Assembly (NCBI RefSeq): GCF_011046895.1
Contig: NZ_CP049250.1
Location: 806,001 to 870,000, forward strand
Length of the DNA stretch: 64,000 bases
Direction of reading: 5' to 3'
Source: Rhizobium rhizoryzae
GTDB lineage: Bacteria; Pseudomonadota; Alphaproteobacteria; Rhizobiales; Rhizobiaceae
The notes beneath the pieces are model-generated. The model did no database searches. It was not told the DNA's origin and saw nothing but the letters and a program-made list of their open reading frames with translations. The position numbers and the translations under genes are program-made. This document shows, piece after piece, positions 19,095-28,484 of the stretch (positions within the stretch are counted from its first letter, which is position 1; the number at the start of each line of letters is the position of its first letter).

Positions 19095-19122
19095 TCTTGC
19101 ACTCCAGAATGCCAGAATCCTC

Positions 19123-19884
19123 ATGACAGACATACTCAGCCAGGACGAAATCGAGCGCTACAAGCGGCATATCCTGCTGCCGGAAGTGGGTGGCGAAGGG
19201 CAGCAACGCCTCAAGAATGCCCGTGTGCTGGTCATCGGTGCCGGCGGACTAGGCGCCCCTGTGCTGCAATATCTGGCGGCTGCGGGCGTTGGAACGCTCG
19301 GCATTGCCGATGACGACCATGTATCGCTCTCCAACCTCCAGCGTCAGGTCATCCACGATAGCGGCACGCTGAACGAGCTGAAGACGGCAAGTGCCGCGCA
19401 GGCCATTGCGCGCCTCAACCCCAATGTGCGGGTCATGCGTTTTGAGGAACGGTTCGACGAAAACTTCGCTGCAACCCACCTCAAGCGTTTCGATCTTCTG
19501 GTGGATGGTTCCGATAATTTCGATACACGCTATGCCGCTGCCGATGCGGCAGAGGCGGCGGAAATTCCGCTGGTCACAGGCGCTGTCGGGCGGTTCGATG
19601 GCACGGTAACGGTTCTGGCGCCTTACGAGACGAATGAAGAAGGCCAACAGAACCCCACTTACCGCGATCTCTTCCCCATCAAGCCGCCGCAGGGGCTTTT
19701 GCCCAATTGCGCAGAAACCGGCGTCATTGGCGCTCTCACCGGTGTCATCGGTACCTTGATGGCGATGGAAGTCATCAAGATCGTCACCGGCATCGGCGAA
19801 CCCTTGATCGGTCGCCTGCTGAGCTACGATAGCCTCGGTGCGAATTTCAACACCATCCGTTACCGGCGGCGTTCAAAGGCCTGA
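19123..19884 (+). CDS. MoeB/ThiF-type adenylyltransferase
   Basis: This 253-residue E1-like enzyme adenylates the C-terminal glycine of a ubiquitin-like sulfur carrier such as MoaD or ThiS. The ATP-binding motif GAGGLGAPV is at residues 39-47, preceded by ERYKRHILLPEVG, and the LVDGSDNFDTR block lies near 126. The zinc-binding cysteine pairs of E. coli MoeB are missing: the first site reads TYRDLFPI and the C-terminus stops without a CxxC. A cysteine in LPNCAETGVIG is kept. It may serve MoaD, ThiS or both; sequence does not decide. recF is 28 bp upstream and the GNAT gene 2 bp downstream. Confidence 0.88.
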   Translation: MTDILSQDEIERYKRHILLPEVGGEGQQRLKNARVLVIGAGGLGAPVLQYLAAAGVGTLGIADDDHVSLSNLQRQVIHDSGTLNELKTASAAQAIARLNPNVRVMRFEERFDENFAATHLKRFDLLVDGSDNFDTRYAAADAAEAAEIPLVTGAVGRFDGTVTVLAPYETNEEGQQNPTYRDLFPIKPPQGLLPNCAETGVIGALTGVIGTLMAMEVIKIVTGIGEPLIGRLLSYDSLGANFNTIRYRRRSKA

Positions 19885-19886
19885 CC

Positions 19887-20378
19887 ATGCTGAGCATCAA
19901 CAAGCTACCCGATGACTTTACCGACTGGTCCGGACTGCTTTCGCTGATCATGTCGGCCTTTGCCTATATGGATGAGCGCATTGATCCACCATCCTCGGCC
20001 CACAAGCTGACGGAAACGTCGCTTGCCCAAAAGGCACAAGATGAAATCTGCTACATTGCGGAAGATCAGGGCGTGCTGGTCGGCTGCATCTTCTGCCGGC
20101 CTGAGCCGCCGCTTTGCCTCTACATCGGCAAACTTGCAATCTCCAAGGCGATGCAAGGCAAGGGCATCGGTCGCGCGCTTCTCGAGCGTGCGGAGTTGGA
20201 AGCTGTCCAGCGCGGGCTTCCAAACCTGCGTCTGGAAACCCGCATCGAACTTCGCGAGAATCACCAAGCGTTCCAGCGCTGGGGTTTTGTCAAAACCGCC
20301 GATCGCTCTCATCCGGGCTATGACCGCATCACCTTCATCGAGATGATGAAGCCGCTGGCGCAACCGGTTACCGCTTAA
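19887..20378 (+). CDS. GNAT family N-acetyltransferase
   Basis: This 163-residue protein has the GNAT acetyl-CoA-binding motif in KAMQGKGIGRALLERAELEA (about residues 89-108) and the following RLETRIELRENHQAFQRWGF block, typical of small-molecule or protein acetyltransferases. The substrate is unknown. It starts two bases after the MoeB-like stop, so it is cotranscribed with recF and the MoeB-like gene. Its last 11 bases overlap the end of the convergent DUF3833 gene. Confidence 0.88.
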   Translation: MLSINKLPDDFTDWSGLLSLIMSAFAYMDERIDPPSSAHKLTETSLAQKAQDEICYIAEDQGVLVGCIFCRPEPPLCLYIGKLAISKAMQGKGIGRALLERAELEAVQRGLPNLRLETRIELRENHQAFQRWGFVKTADRSHPGYDRITFIEMMKPLAQPVTA

Positions 20379-20868
20379 AGATCACCGTCGTCTTGGCAAC
20401 CGGCAGCAGGTACTTCGTAACCCATGCCGTGTTGACGAGAGTGCCGTCCGGTTTCAGTTCCATCGTGTCGTAGAAATGCACCTTGTTGGGCTTGGCAGAC
20501 GTTCCAAGATTGATAAGGTAGTTGAACTTGGCGACCTTGCCCTCGATTTCGACGGTCGTTTCTCCGATCACGTCTTCACGGGTTCCGGTGTATTTGCCGG
20601 GTCCGATCTTGGTGAAGCGCCAGGTCTTGGTGTCGCGTTCGCCATCGGAATATTTAAAATCCTCGCGCAAGGTCAATGTCTTGCCATTCCACGTGCCGGT
20701 CAGGTCGACATCGAACTGCCTCTTCACGCCATTGATGGCGCTGAAGGATCCGGTCGCCTTCGTCTTGCCGGTGAAATAGGATTCGAGTGTAAAATCCGCT
20801 GAATACGCTTCTTGCGTCACAGTCAGCATCGCAAGCCCCATCGCCATAGAGAGCACTGCCCTGTTCAT
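20368..20868 (-). CDS. DUF3833 family exported protein
   Basis: This 166-residue protein has a signal peptide (cleavage near EAYSADF, about residues 20-26) and the DUF3833 fold signature: LESYFTGKTKATGSF near the N-terminus and LREDFKYSDGERDTKTWRF in the middle. There is no lipobox cysteine at the cleavage site, so it is predicted soluble in the periplasm rather than a lipoprotein. Family function is unknown. It overlaps the convergent GNAT gene by 11 bp. Confidence 0.82.
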   Translation of the reverse strand: MNRAVLSMAMGLAMLTVTQEAYSADFTLESYFTGKTKATGSFSAINGVKRQFDVDLTGTWNGKTLTLREDFKYSDGERDTKTWRFTKIGPGKYTGTREDVIGETTVEIEGKVAKFNYLINLGTSAKPNKVHFYDTMELKPDGTLVNTAWVTKYLLPVAKTTVIFKR

Positions 20869-21080
20869 AGGCTGTCTCCTTTCCTGTTTGCGATGTGATA
20901 CGCGACCGCCGAGCGACTGGATTTCCGATCACGAAATCTCGAATGGAATTTAGCCGCTATCGCTCTTGAGGGAACTGCCCGAACTGACCTTCACACCACG
21001 GGCAGGCTCTGCCGCGTTAACGCAGTAACGCGTCCTTGCATGGATGCGGGCTCTTTGAAACGAACAGTTGAGGACCTTTG

Positions 21081-22085
21081 TCACAAGCGACCGGGCAGCA
21101 CCCTGTTTGGCGGGCGATGACCGTCGAAATAGGTCCGGATGTTGATGATGACCTTGTCGCCCATGTCGATCCGCCCTTCCATGGTGGCAGACCCCATATG
21201 TGGAAGCAGCACGGCCTTGCCCTCATGGGCAAGCTTGAGAAGCTTCGGATTGACCAGGGGTTCATTGGTGAACACGTCAAGCCCCGCGCCGGCGATCTTA
21301 CCATCCCGCAGAAGCTGGATCAGCGCATCTTCATCGATGATATCGCCACGGGCGGTGTTCACGATAATGCTGGACGGCTGCATGAGCGCCAATCGTCGTG
21401 CCGACAGAAGATGGAAGGTCGCCGGAGTCGACGGACAGTTGACGGATACGATATCGACCCGCGCCAGCATCTGGTCGAGGCTATCCCAATAGGTCGCCTC
21501 CAGCTCTTCTTCGGTGGCCGGGTTCACACGCTTGCGATTGTGATAGTGAATGGAAAGGCCGAACGCCTTGGCACGGCGGGCAACGGCGGTCCCGATTCGC
21601 CCCATGCCGACGATTCCGATGCGCCTTCCACCAATGCGTCGCCCCAGCATCCAGGTCGGCGACCACCCTGCCCAGCTCGATGGATCATCGGTCAGTACTT
21701 TCGAACCTTCGATCAGGCGTCGCAGTACGGCGAAGATCAGAACCATCGTCATATCGGCGGTGTCTTCCGTCAGGACGTTGGGCGTGTTGGTGACGGTAAT
21801 TCCGCGCTTTGCTGCGGCATCAACGTCAATGTGATCGACACCGTTGGAAAAACTGGCAATCAATTTCAATTGCGGTCCGGCGGCCTCGATCAGGCCCGCA
21901 TCGATCCGGTCGGTCACCGTGGGAACGAGAACTTCCGCGGTTTTCAGGGCCTCCGCCAACTGCTCACGCGTGCGGGGCGAATCATCGATGTTCAATTCGG
22001 CATCGAACAATTCGCGCATGCGCGTTTCCACCGCATCCGGCAGTTTGCGGGTCAGATAAACCTTGGGCTTCTTCCTGGCAGTCAT
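21081..22085 (-). CDS. D-isomer 2-hydroxyacid dehydrogenase (glyoxylate/hydroxypyruvate reductase type)
   Basis: This 334-residue NAD(P)-dependent dehydrogenase has the Rossmann motif GIVGMGRIGTAVARR near residue 155, the NTARGDIIDEDAL block with the catalytic Arg near 240, and the catalytic His in LLPHMGSAT near 290. It resembles glyoxylate reductases of the GyaR/GhrB group; lactate or other 2-ketoacid substrates cannot be excluded. It stands alone, 212 bp from the DUF3833 start, divergent from the SH3 gene 180 bp away. I see no RNA gene in the 20869-21080 gap. Confidence 0.9.
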   Translation of the reverse strand: MTARKKPKVYLTRKLPDAVETRMRELFDAELNIDDSPRTREQLAEALKTAEVLVPTVTDRIDAGLIEAAGPQLKLIASFSNGVDHIDVDAAAKRGITVTNTPNVLTEDTADMTMVLIFAVLRRLIEGSKVLTDDPSSWAGWSPTWMLGRRIGGRRIGIVGMGRIGTAVARRAKAFGLSIHYHNRKRVNPATEEELEATYWDSLDQMLARVDIVSVNCPSTPATFHLLSARRLALMQPSSIIVNTARGDIIDEDALIQLLRDGKIAGAGLDVFTNEPLVNPKLLKLAHEGKAVLLPHMGSATMEGRIDMGDKVIINIRTYFDGHRPPNRVLPGRL

Positions 22086-22265
22086 GAGTATCCTTCAGAA
22101 ACGCGTTCAGAGGTCGTTAACCAAGATCGGCGACATTCGGCGGATCAGCCGTTTTCTACCAGACCCGACGGGGAAGACAAATAAAACCTCGCGGACTTGC
22201 GCAACGACAGGTCCGGCCAAGGTTTTTCGGTTTGACTGAACCTCACGGGCCAGAGAGAAGTTTAC

Positions 22266-22820
22266 ATGCGTCGTTTCATACGAACCATATGCCTTACCAG
22301 CGTTCTTGCAATCATGGCAGCCACGCTTGGCGCTGTGATGGAAGACAGCACTGCCCATGCGCAAGGCACGACCAAGGGTGCCAGTGGCCTGCCCCTCCCC
22401 CGCTTCGTCAGCCTGAAGTCACGCCGCGTCAATATCCGCATCGGGCCAAGCGTCGATTATGCGGTCTCCTGGATGTACACCAAGGAAGGGCTTCCGATGG
22501 AGATCATCCAGGAATACGAAAACTGGCGGCGTGTGCGTGATGCCGAGGGCACGGAAGGCTGGGTGAACCAGGCACTTCTATCGGGTGACCGCACCGCGAT
22601 TGCCGCTCCCTGGATGCGTGGCAAGGGCAAGGATGTCTTTGTCAACATGCGGCGCGAAGCCCAGACCTCGGCTCAGGTGGTTGCCAAGCTTGAGCCCGGC
22701 GTCATCATCCATATCAAGGAATGCAATGGCGATTGGTGCCGCGCGCAGGCCGGAAGTGCCGAGGGTTGGGTTTCGCAAGGCGAAATCTGGGGCGCCTATC
22801 CGGGAGAAGCCTTCAAATAA
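22266..22820 (+). CDS. secreted protein with two bacterial SH3-like domains
   Basis: This 184-residue protein has an N-terminal signal sequence (about residues 1-32, cleavage near AHAQG). Two SH3b repeats follow: one around VNIRIGPSVDYAVSWMYTKE to GTEGWVNQ (residues 56-101) and one around VFVNMRREAQTSAQVVAKLE to GSAEGWVSQ (118-172). Such domains usually bind cell-wall peptides or polymers, so a periplasmic envelope role is likely. It converges on the adenosine kinase-like gene with nine bases between stops; a 7-bp-stem hairpin (22821-22841) covers the junction. Confidence 0.88.
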   Translation: MRRFIRTICLTSVLAIMAATLGAVMEDSTAHAQGTTKGASGLPLPRFVSLKSRRVNIRIGPSVDYAVSWMYTKEGLPMEIIQEYENWRRVRDAEGTEGWVNQALLSGDRTAIAAPWMRGKGKDVFVNMRREAQTSAQVVAKLEPGVIIHIKECNGDWCRAQAGSAEGWVSQGEIWGAYPGEAFK

Positions 22821-22829
22821 GGGCTGCCT

Positions 22830-23822
22830 TTACAGCAGCCCGGCCTTGATCGCTTCGTCTTTCAGGGAAACCATGGGTCGTGGCCCGAAGTGCTGGATCA
22901 CGATTCCTGCCGCAAGGCAGCCAAGCTTGCCGCAATCTTCCAGCGAGCGGCCCTGCGTGTAGCCCGTCAGGAAGCCGGCTGCAAACAGATCGCCCGCGCC
23001 GGTCGTGTCGAGCAGGCGATCGATCTTGATCGCCTCGACCTTCACCCGCTCGTCCTTGCGCACGATCACTGCGCCGTTTTCGCCAAGTGTGACAGCCGCC
23101 AGCTTGCAGTCCTTTGCTATGCTGGACAGAGCGAGTTCGAAGTCATCGGTCTCGTAGAGCGAGAGGGCTTCTTCGTGATTGGCGAAAACGATGTCTACGG
23201 TTCCGGAGCGCATGAGTTCGAGAAACTCCGCGCGGTAACGTCCGACACAGAAGCTGTCGGAAAGCGTCATGGAGACTTCACGCCCGTTTTCATGAGCTAT
23301 GCGGGCGCAATCACGGATGGCGTCCTTGGCACGCGGCGGATCCCAGAGATAGCCCTCGAAATAGGTGACCTTGGATTGGGCAACGACTTCCGGCTCCACA
23401 TCTTCGGGACCAAGCTCGACGCAGGCACCGAGATAGGTGTTCATCGAGCGTTCGCCGTCGGGTGTGACGAAAATCATGCTGCGGGCCGTTGGTGGAAAGG
23501 TGCCTTCAGGCTTCGTTTCGAAATGAACGCCCTGCGCGCGGATGTCGTGCTGAAAGATCTTGCCCAGTTCGTCTTCGGCCACCTTGCCGAAATAGGCAGC
23601 CCGCGCGCCGAAACTGGCAACACCTGCCGCCGTATTGCCGGCACTTCCGCCGGATGCCTCGTGGGCCGGGCCCATCAGGCTGTAGAGACGCTCGGCGCGA
23701 TCGGCATCGATCAGGTTCATCGCTCCCTTTATGATCTCGTTCTCGTCCAGAAACGTGTCCTCGCAGCGGGACAGAATATCGACAATGGCATTGCCGATGG
23801 TGAGGACGTCGAACTTGCTCAT
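22830..23822 (-). CDS. PfkB family carbohydrate/adenosine kinase
   Basis: This 330-residue PfkB family kinase, annotated as adenosine kinase in related rhizobia, has the N-terminal VLTIGNAIVDI block, the substrate loop GGSAGNTAAGVA near residue 58 and the PfkB signature DTTGAGDLFAAGFLTG near 283, where Asp of GAGD is catalytic. The start at 23822 (MSKFDV) fits the family; a frame starting at 23888 would add 22 residues that do not belong to the fold. Adenosine as substrate is inferred from family naming; ribokinase-like substrates are possible. Confidence 0.88.
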   Translation of the reverse strand: MSKFDVLTIGNAIVDILSRCEDTFLDENEIIKGAMNLIDADRAERLYSLMGPAHEASGGSAGNTAAGVASFGARAAYFGKVAEDELGKIFQHDIRAQGVHFETKPEGTFPPTARSMIFVTPDGERSMNTYLGACVELGPEDVEPEVVAQSKVTYFEGYLWDPPRAKDAIRDCARIAHENGREVSMTLSDSFCVGRYRAEFLELMRSGTVDIVFANHEEALSLYETDDFELALSSIAKDCKLAAVTLGENGAVIVRKDERVKVEAIKIDRLLDTTGAGDLFAAGFLTGYTQGRSLEDCGKLGCLAAGIVIQHFGPRPMVSLKDEAIKAGLL

Positions 23823-24150
23823 AAACTGATCCATCTCCGTAGGATTTGCGCGCTCTGTATGGATAATTTCACGCCCGAAGAAAAGCAAAAAACCGGCCGT
23901 CGCGCGCTCGATACTGCTGTCATACCATCGTCATCCTTATCGTTTAGTGACTTGAGCATCGGAACGCCTTGCAGTCCACGGATGAACTGGCGCGAGGCGG
24001 TTCCGGTACCCCTCACAACCGCGAAGCTTGCAGCGTGGGTTCATAGCCGAGGACGGGCGTGTTTTTTCTGCATCGCCCGCGTGCAGCATCATTTGTCACT
24101 GATATGCGAATGCGATAGACCGGAACTCCCCGACCCGGAAAGTTCCCGCC
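23823..24150. other. 328-bp intergenic region, no gene seen
   Basis: The region lies between the divergent starts of the PfkB kinase and the AEC transporter. It must hold both promoters. Open frames here lack ribosome binding sites and resemble no family. I found no tRNA, repeat copy or strong hairpin. Confidence 0.6.
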
Positions 24151-25098
24151 TTGTCTGCCGTATTCACCAATGTCGCTCCCGTCTTCATCCTGATCCTGAT
24201 TGGCTGGCTTGTCGCCCGGACCGGTCTCATGCGCTCTGAGGCGGGCGATTCGATCGCTGAATTCGTCTTCAAGATCGCCTTGCCGACACTCATTTTCCGG
24301 ACGCTGGCGGAAGCGCATTTTGGAGGCGCTTCACCTTTCAGGCTCTGGATTGCCTATTTCGGCGGCGTTGCGGTCACCTGGACCATTGGTCATCTGATCG
24401 CGAAGTATCTTTTCAAGCGGGATGAAAAGGTGGGCGTCATTGCCGGCATGTCCGCCGCCTTCGCCAACAATGTGTTCATCGGGCTGCCGCTGGTTGGACG
24501 ATCGGTGGGCGATGACGGCATTCTTGCAATCTCCATTTTGCTGGCGATCCATTTGCCGCTGATGATGATCATCGGCACGATCCTGATGGAGCATGCCAGC
24601 GCCAAAGTCGATGGCGGTGGGCGGCGCAGCATCGGCGCGGTTCTGAAACAGGTCGGCAGCAATCTCAGCCGCAATCCGCTGGTCATCGCGCTGGCCTTGG
24701 GCGTCGCGTTCAATCTTTCGGGCTTTGGTACTCTGCCAACCGTGCTGAAAAGCGTCGTCGACCAGATCGCCAGCATCACCGCCGGGGCTGCACTAATTTC
24801 TCTCGGCATGACACTGACCAAATATCCGGTACGCGGGCAGCTTGGGCTTGCCTCGGTCATGGCAGTGCTGAAGCTGATCCTTTTTCCGGCAGCAGTCTAC
24901 GCCGTTGCCCTGCTGGTCGACCTGCCGAAGACCTGGACGGCCGCCATGGTCCTGACCGCCTCCGTTCCCACAGGCATCAACGCCTGGATCATCGCGACGC
25001 GCTTTCGCTCCGGCAGCGGATTGGCCGCTTCCGTCATCAGCATCACGACGCTCTTCGGCGTTCTTTCCGTCAGCTTCTGGGCCTGGCTTCTCAGCTAA
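24151..25098 (+). CDS. AEC (auxin efflux carrier) family transporter
   Basis: This 315-residue integral membrane protein has about ten spans in two five-helix halves, as in the AEC/BART family. The first span begins at once (VAPVFILILIGWLVARTGL), helix-breaking NNVFIGLPLVG lies near residue 108 and VPTGINAWIIATRF near 270, the two conserved crossover regions. Family members export or import organic acids or amino acid derivatives; substrate unknown. The start is a TTG at 24151. It converges on the cytochrome gene across a bidirectional terminator. Confidence 0.88.
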   Translation: MSAVFTNVAPVFILILIGWLVARTGLMRSEAGDSIAEFVFKIALPTLIFRTLAEAHFGGASPFRLWIAYFGGVAVTWTIGHLIAKYLFKRDEKVGVIAGMSAAFANNVFIGLPLVGRSVGDDGILAISILLAIHLPLMMIIGTILMEHASAKVDGGGRRSIGAVLKQVGSNLSRNPLVIALALGVAFNLSGFGTLPTVLKSVVDQIASITAGAALISLGMTLTKYPVRGQLGLASVMAVLKLILFPAAVYAVALLVDLPKTWTAAMVLTASVPTGINAWIIATRFRSGSGLAASVISITTLFGVLSVSFWAWLLS

Positions 25099-25125
25099 GT
25101 TAATATCGGCAGGCGACAACGAACG

Positions 25126-25153
25126 AAAAAAAGGCCCGCCAGGGCGAGCCTTT
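25126..25153 (-). terminator. Intrinsic terminator after the cytochrome c gene
   Basis: Arms AAAGGC and GCCTTT plus an inner GC stem form a hairpin with one mismatch. Read leftward it ends in a run of seven T, so it best serves the leftward cytochrome gene; read rightward it gives TTT and may also stop the AEC gene. Confidence 0.72.
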
Positions 25154-25179
25154 CGATTAGAGTCGGACCCAACGCCTGA

Positions 25180-25728
25180 TCAGGGCGTCGGCAGCGGTGC
25201 CGGGCTATCGGCCAGCGAACGGAGATAAGCGATCAGATTTGCGCGCTCATCATCCTTCTTCACACCGGCAAAACCCATGGCCGTTCCGGCAACATAAGCT
25301 TTTGGCGCAGCAAGGAAGTGATTTAGGTGCTCAAAGTCCCAGACCACGGAACCGCCCTTGGAGAAATCCTTAAGAGCTGCCGAATAGCTAAAGCCTTCGT
25401 GGCCCGCAATCGGGCGATTGACGATACCCCAGAGATCTGGACCGACCTTGTTCGGTCCGCCCTTCTCTCCGGAATGACAGGCCTGACACTTCTTGAAGAC
25501 GGCGGCACCCGCCGTTGCATCGGCCTTTGCCAGAAGCTGTGCGATCGGAACAGCAGCCGGAGCGGCGGCTTCGCCACCTGCGCTCGGCGCTTCTTCCGCT
25601 ACAATCGCAAAGCCAGGCTTTTCAGGCGCTTTCGAATGAAAAAGCCCTTCAGAGGCGATCGACACAGACATCAAGACAAATACAGTGCTGAGCAAGGCCC
25701 CCATAGCCATGTTCGAATAGGCATTCAT
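25180..25728 (-). CDS. cycM: Membrane-anchored class I cytochrome c (CycM-like)
   Basis: This 182-residue protein has an uncleaved N-terminal anchor (about residues 8-27), a Pro/Ala-rich linker (about 35-65) and a cytochrome c domain with the haem motif CQACH at 81-85 and a probable Met ligand in [11 protein letters not shown]. It fits CycM of rhizobia, which passes electrons from the bc1 complex to the aa3 oxidase. The start at 25728 is chosen because GAAGGAG lies ten bases upstream; a GTG at 25749 would place that element inside the gene. It is divergent from kdsB. Confidence 0.88.
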   Translation of the reverse strand: MNAYSNMAMGALLSTVFVLMSVSIASEGLFHSKAPEKPGFAIVAEEAPSAGGEAAAPAAVPIAQLLAKADATAGAAVFKKCQACHSGEKGGPNKVGPDLWGIVNRPIAGHEGFSYSAALKDFSKGGSVVWDFEHLNHFLAAPKAYVAGTAMGFAGVKKDDERANLIAYLRSLADSPAPLPTP

Positions 25729-25884
25729 CCGCGAAAAGCTCCTTCCCACCCGTCGGAATCACAGGCGTCCCACCTTGAATTCCACCGAAAGCTATGTCTT
25801 TTGCGGGACTGGCGCAACCTGAATCACGAACCCGCCCCTGAGACCTTTTGCCTCCATCAGCGCGGCATATACGAAGAGAAAACC

Positions 25885-26640
25885 ATGCGCAATCCGCGAT
25901 TTGACAAGACACTCGTTCTCATTCCGGCACGGATGGCGTCGATGCGGCTTCCCGGCAAGCCACTGGCGGACATCAACGGGCTGCCGATGATCGTGCAGGT
26001 GGCGCATCGTGCACGCGAAGCCGATGTCGGTCGCGTGATGGTTGCGGTGGACGATACGCGTGTTTTTGAGGCTGTGAAGGCCGCCGGGTTCGACGTGGTC
26101 ATGACACGCGACGACCATCAATCCGGCTCCGATCGCATCTATGAGGCACTTCTTGCGGCGGATCCCGAAGGCAAGGTTGAGTTTGTCGTCAATGTGCAGG
26201 GCGACCTGCCAACAATCGAGGCGGATGCAGTCCACGCGTCGCTTCGTCCGATGGAAGACAATAGCGTCGATATTGCGACGCTGACGGTCGAGATCCTAGA
26301 CGAAGAAGACAAGCTCAACCCGAACATCGTGAAGGTCATCGGTTCGCCGATTGCGGACAACCGCCTTCGGGCCCTTTATTTTACGCGGGCAACCGCACCG
26401 ACGGGCCCCGGTCCGCTTTATCACCACATCGGCCTCTACACCTATCGCCGCTCGGCACTTGAACGATTCGTAAAGCTGCGTCCTTCGACGCTGGAGCTTC
26501 GCGAGCGCCTCGAGCAATTGCGCGCCCTGGAGGCGGGCATGCGCATCGATGTCGAGATCGTTGACTCGGTTCCTCTCGGCGTCGATACTCCCGCCGACCT
26601 CGAAAAGGCCCGTGCAATCCTTGCTGGCCGCAAGCAATAA
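25885..26640 (+). CDS. kdsB: 3-deoxy-manno-octulosonate cytidylyltransferase
   Basis: This 251-residue enzyme activates Kdo as CMP-Kdo for lipopolysaccharide inner core synthesis. The nucleotide-binding loop [16 protein letters not shown] lies at residues 11-26 and the metal-site VVNVQGDLP near 97. The start at 25885 (MRNPRFDK) has a GAAGAGA element upstream and gives the family length; the frame is open much further upstream but that part runs across the divergent cytochrome gene. It is followed by pheA after 12 bp, so both lie in one unit. Confidence 0.95.
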   Translation: MRNPRFDKTLVLIPARMASMRLPGKPLADINGLPMIVQVAHRAREADVGRVMVAVDDTRVFEAVKAAGFDVVMTRDDHQSGSDRIYEALLAADPEGKVEFVVNVQGDLPTIEADAVHASLRPMEDNSVDIATLTVEILDEEDKLNPNIVKVIGSPIADNRLRALYFTRATAPTGPGPLYHHIGLYTYRRSALERFVKLRPSTLELRERLEQLRALEAGMRIDVEIVDSVPLGVDTPADLEKARAILAGRKQ

Positions 26641-26652
26641 TCGGAAAAGCAG

Positions 26653-27516
26653 ATGGTTCAGACCACCAATCGCATCGCCTTTCAGGGCGATTTCGGCGCC
26701 AATTCGGACATGGCCTGCCGGGACATGTTCCCGACAATGGAGCCCTTGCCGTGCCCGACCTTCGAAGATGCCTTCGTGGCCCTGGAAAGCGGCGATGCGG
26801 ATCTCGCCATGATCCCGATCGAGAATACGCTGGCAGGCCGGGTTGCCGATATCCATCATCTCTTGCCGGAATCGCGCCTGCATATCGTCGGCGAATACTT
26901 CATGCCGATCCGCTTCCAGCTGATGGTTTTGCCGGGCGTGAAGCATGACGATATTCGCACCGTTCATAGCCATATCCATGCGCTCGGTCAGTGCCGCAAG
27001 ATCATCCGCTCGAACGGCTGGAAGGCCGTTGTGGCAGGTGATACGGCGGGTGCTGCCAAACTGGTTTCCGAACGGGGGGACCGCAGCATGGCGGCGCTGG
27101 CGCCACGGCTTGCAGCCAGCCTCTACGGTCTCGACATCCTGCAGGAAAACGTCGAGGATTCCGAACACAATGTGACACGCTTCGTGGTTCTTTCTCGCGA
27201 CGAACACTGGACGACACGCCGCGACGAGAAAGACGTTCTTGTCACAACCTTTGTGTTCAATGTCCGCAACATTCCGGCAGCACTCTACAAGGCGCTAGGC
27301 GGTTTTGCCACCAACGGCATCAACATGACGAAGCTGGAAAGCTACCAGATCGGCGGCAAGTTCATCGCGACCCAGTTCTATGCGGATATCCAGGGGCACC
27401 CGGATGATGCACCGGTGCGCCGCGCGCTGGAGGAACTCCGGTTCTTTTCCGAAAAGGTTCGCATTCTTGGCGTCTATCGAGGACATCCGATGCGCGGCAC
27501 CCTGAACGCAGCGTGA
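26653..27516 (+). CDS. pheA: Prephenate dehydratase
   Basis: This 287-residue monofunctional enzyme converts prephenate to phenylpyruvate in phenylalanine synthesis. The catalytic domain has IAFQGDFGANSD at the N-terminus, DLAMIPIENTLAGRV near residue 51 and the NVTRFVVLS motif with the catalytic Thr near 176. A C-terminal ACT domain follows (about 195-280, with KLESYQIGGKFIATQFYADI), which in this family binds phenylalanine for feedback control. No chorismate mutase domain is fused. It follows kdsB and precedes a DMT transporter gene by ten bases. Confidence 0.96.
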   Translation: MVQTTNRIAFQGDFGANSDMACRDMFPTMEPLPCPTFEDAFVALESGDADLAMIPIENTLAGRVADIHHLLPESRLHIVGEYFMPIRFQLMVLPGVKHDDIRTVHSHIHALGQCRKIIRSNGWKAVVAGDTAGAAKLVSERGDRSMAALAPRLAASLYGLDILQENVEDSEHNVTRFVVLSRDEHWTTRRDEKDVLVTTFVFNVRNIPAALYKALGGFATNGINMTKLESYQIGGKFIATQFYADIQGHPDDAPVRRALEELRFFSEKVRILGVYRGHPMRGTLNAA

Positions 27517-27526
27517 CGGTCGCGTC

Positions 27527-28468
27527 ATGCTGCTTGGTCTGCTCGCCGGTCTGTTTACCTGTGCCGTCTGGGGGCTGACCTTTGTTGCCGCGCGGCTGGT
27601 GCACCCCTTCACGCTGTGGGACATCACGATAGCGCGCTATGCGATTTTCGGGCTGACCTGCCTGATATCGTTGGCGCATCCCTATTTCCGACCGCGCAAC
27701 ATCGGTTGGCGGCACGTGCTCGCCGGCTCGGTCCTGGGCCTAATTGGCTATGTCGCCTATTTCGCGCTTGCATCGCAGGCTGTGCTGTGGGCCGGATCCG
27801 TCGTGCCGCCGCTGATCATCGGCATCACCCCCATCATGTTGCCAGTGATCGCCAATCTCATCGACAAATCGATTTCGTGGCGCAGGATCGGCCTGCCGCT
27901 CGTGATGATCGGCAGCGGGATCCTGATCGTCAACGCCGAGCATCTGAACGGGCTGGACGTCGAGGGTCGGCAGATGATGGCCGCCGGTATCGGCTGCGCC
28001 GTGGCGGCCCTTCTGGTCTGGGTCGTCTATGGCATTTTCAATGCAAAGGTCATGCGCTCAGAAAATCCACCGCGCGCCATCGACTGGACGACACTGCATG
28101 GTATCGGCTGCCTGATCGGTGCAGGGATGCTGATCCCCCTAGCCTCCAATGCTTATGTCACTGCACCAGCCGAAGCGGTAACGCGTTTCTTCCTCTGGGC
28201 CATCGTGCTTGGCATTGCCGCTTCATGGCTTGCCACGTGGTGCTGGAGCATCGCATCCAGCCGCCTGCCGCTCGCTTTGACGGCGCAACTCATCATTGCC
28301 GAAACAGTTTTCGGCCTCATCTTCGGGCTGATGATGGATGGGCGATGGCCTACGATAACCGAGAGCCTCGGTGCCCTTCTGCAGATCCTTGGCGTCTCGC
28401 TGGCGGTGCACCAGTTTACACGTCGCAAGCCCAAAGCGGTGGAGGACGAGGTGATGGCGGTTCACTGA
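27527..28468 (+). CDS. EamA/DMT family transporter
   Basis: This 313-residue protein has about ten hydrophobic spans in two repeated EamA halves, as in drug/metabolite transporters. The N-terminus LLGLLAGLFTCAVWGLTFVA is the usual first span. Substrates of this family range over amino acids, nucleobases and sugars and cannot be read here. The position 10 bp after pheA suggests cotranscription, so an aromatic metabolite is conceivable but only as inference. It converges on nudC with 16 bp between stops. Confidence 0.87.
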   Translation: MLLGLLAGLFTCAVWGLTFVAARLVHPFTLWDITIARYAIFGLTCLISLAHPYFRPRNIGWRHVLAGSVLGLIGYVAYFALASQAVLWAGSVVPPLIIGITPIMLPVIANLIDKSISWRRIGLPLVMIGSGILIVNAEHLNGLDVEGRQMMAAGIGCAVAALLVWVVYGIFNAKVMRSENPPRAIDWTTLHGIGCLIGAGMLIPLASNAYVTAPAEAVTRFFLWAIVLGIAASWLATWCWSIASSRLPLALTAQLIIAETVFGLIFGLMMDGRWPTITESLGALLQILGVSLAVHQFTRRKPKAVEDEVMAVH

Positions 28469-28484
28469 CCGTCATCGGCCTCCC

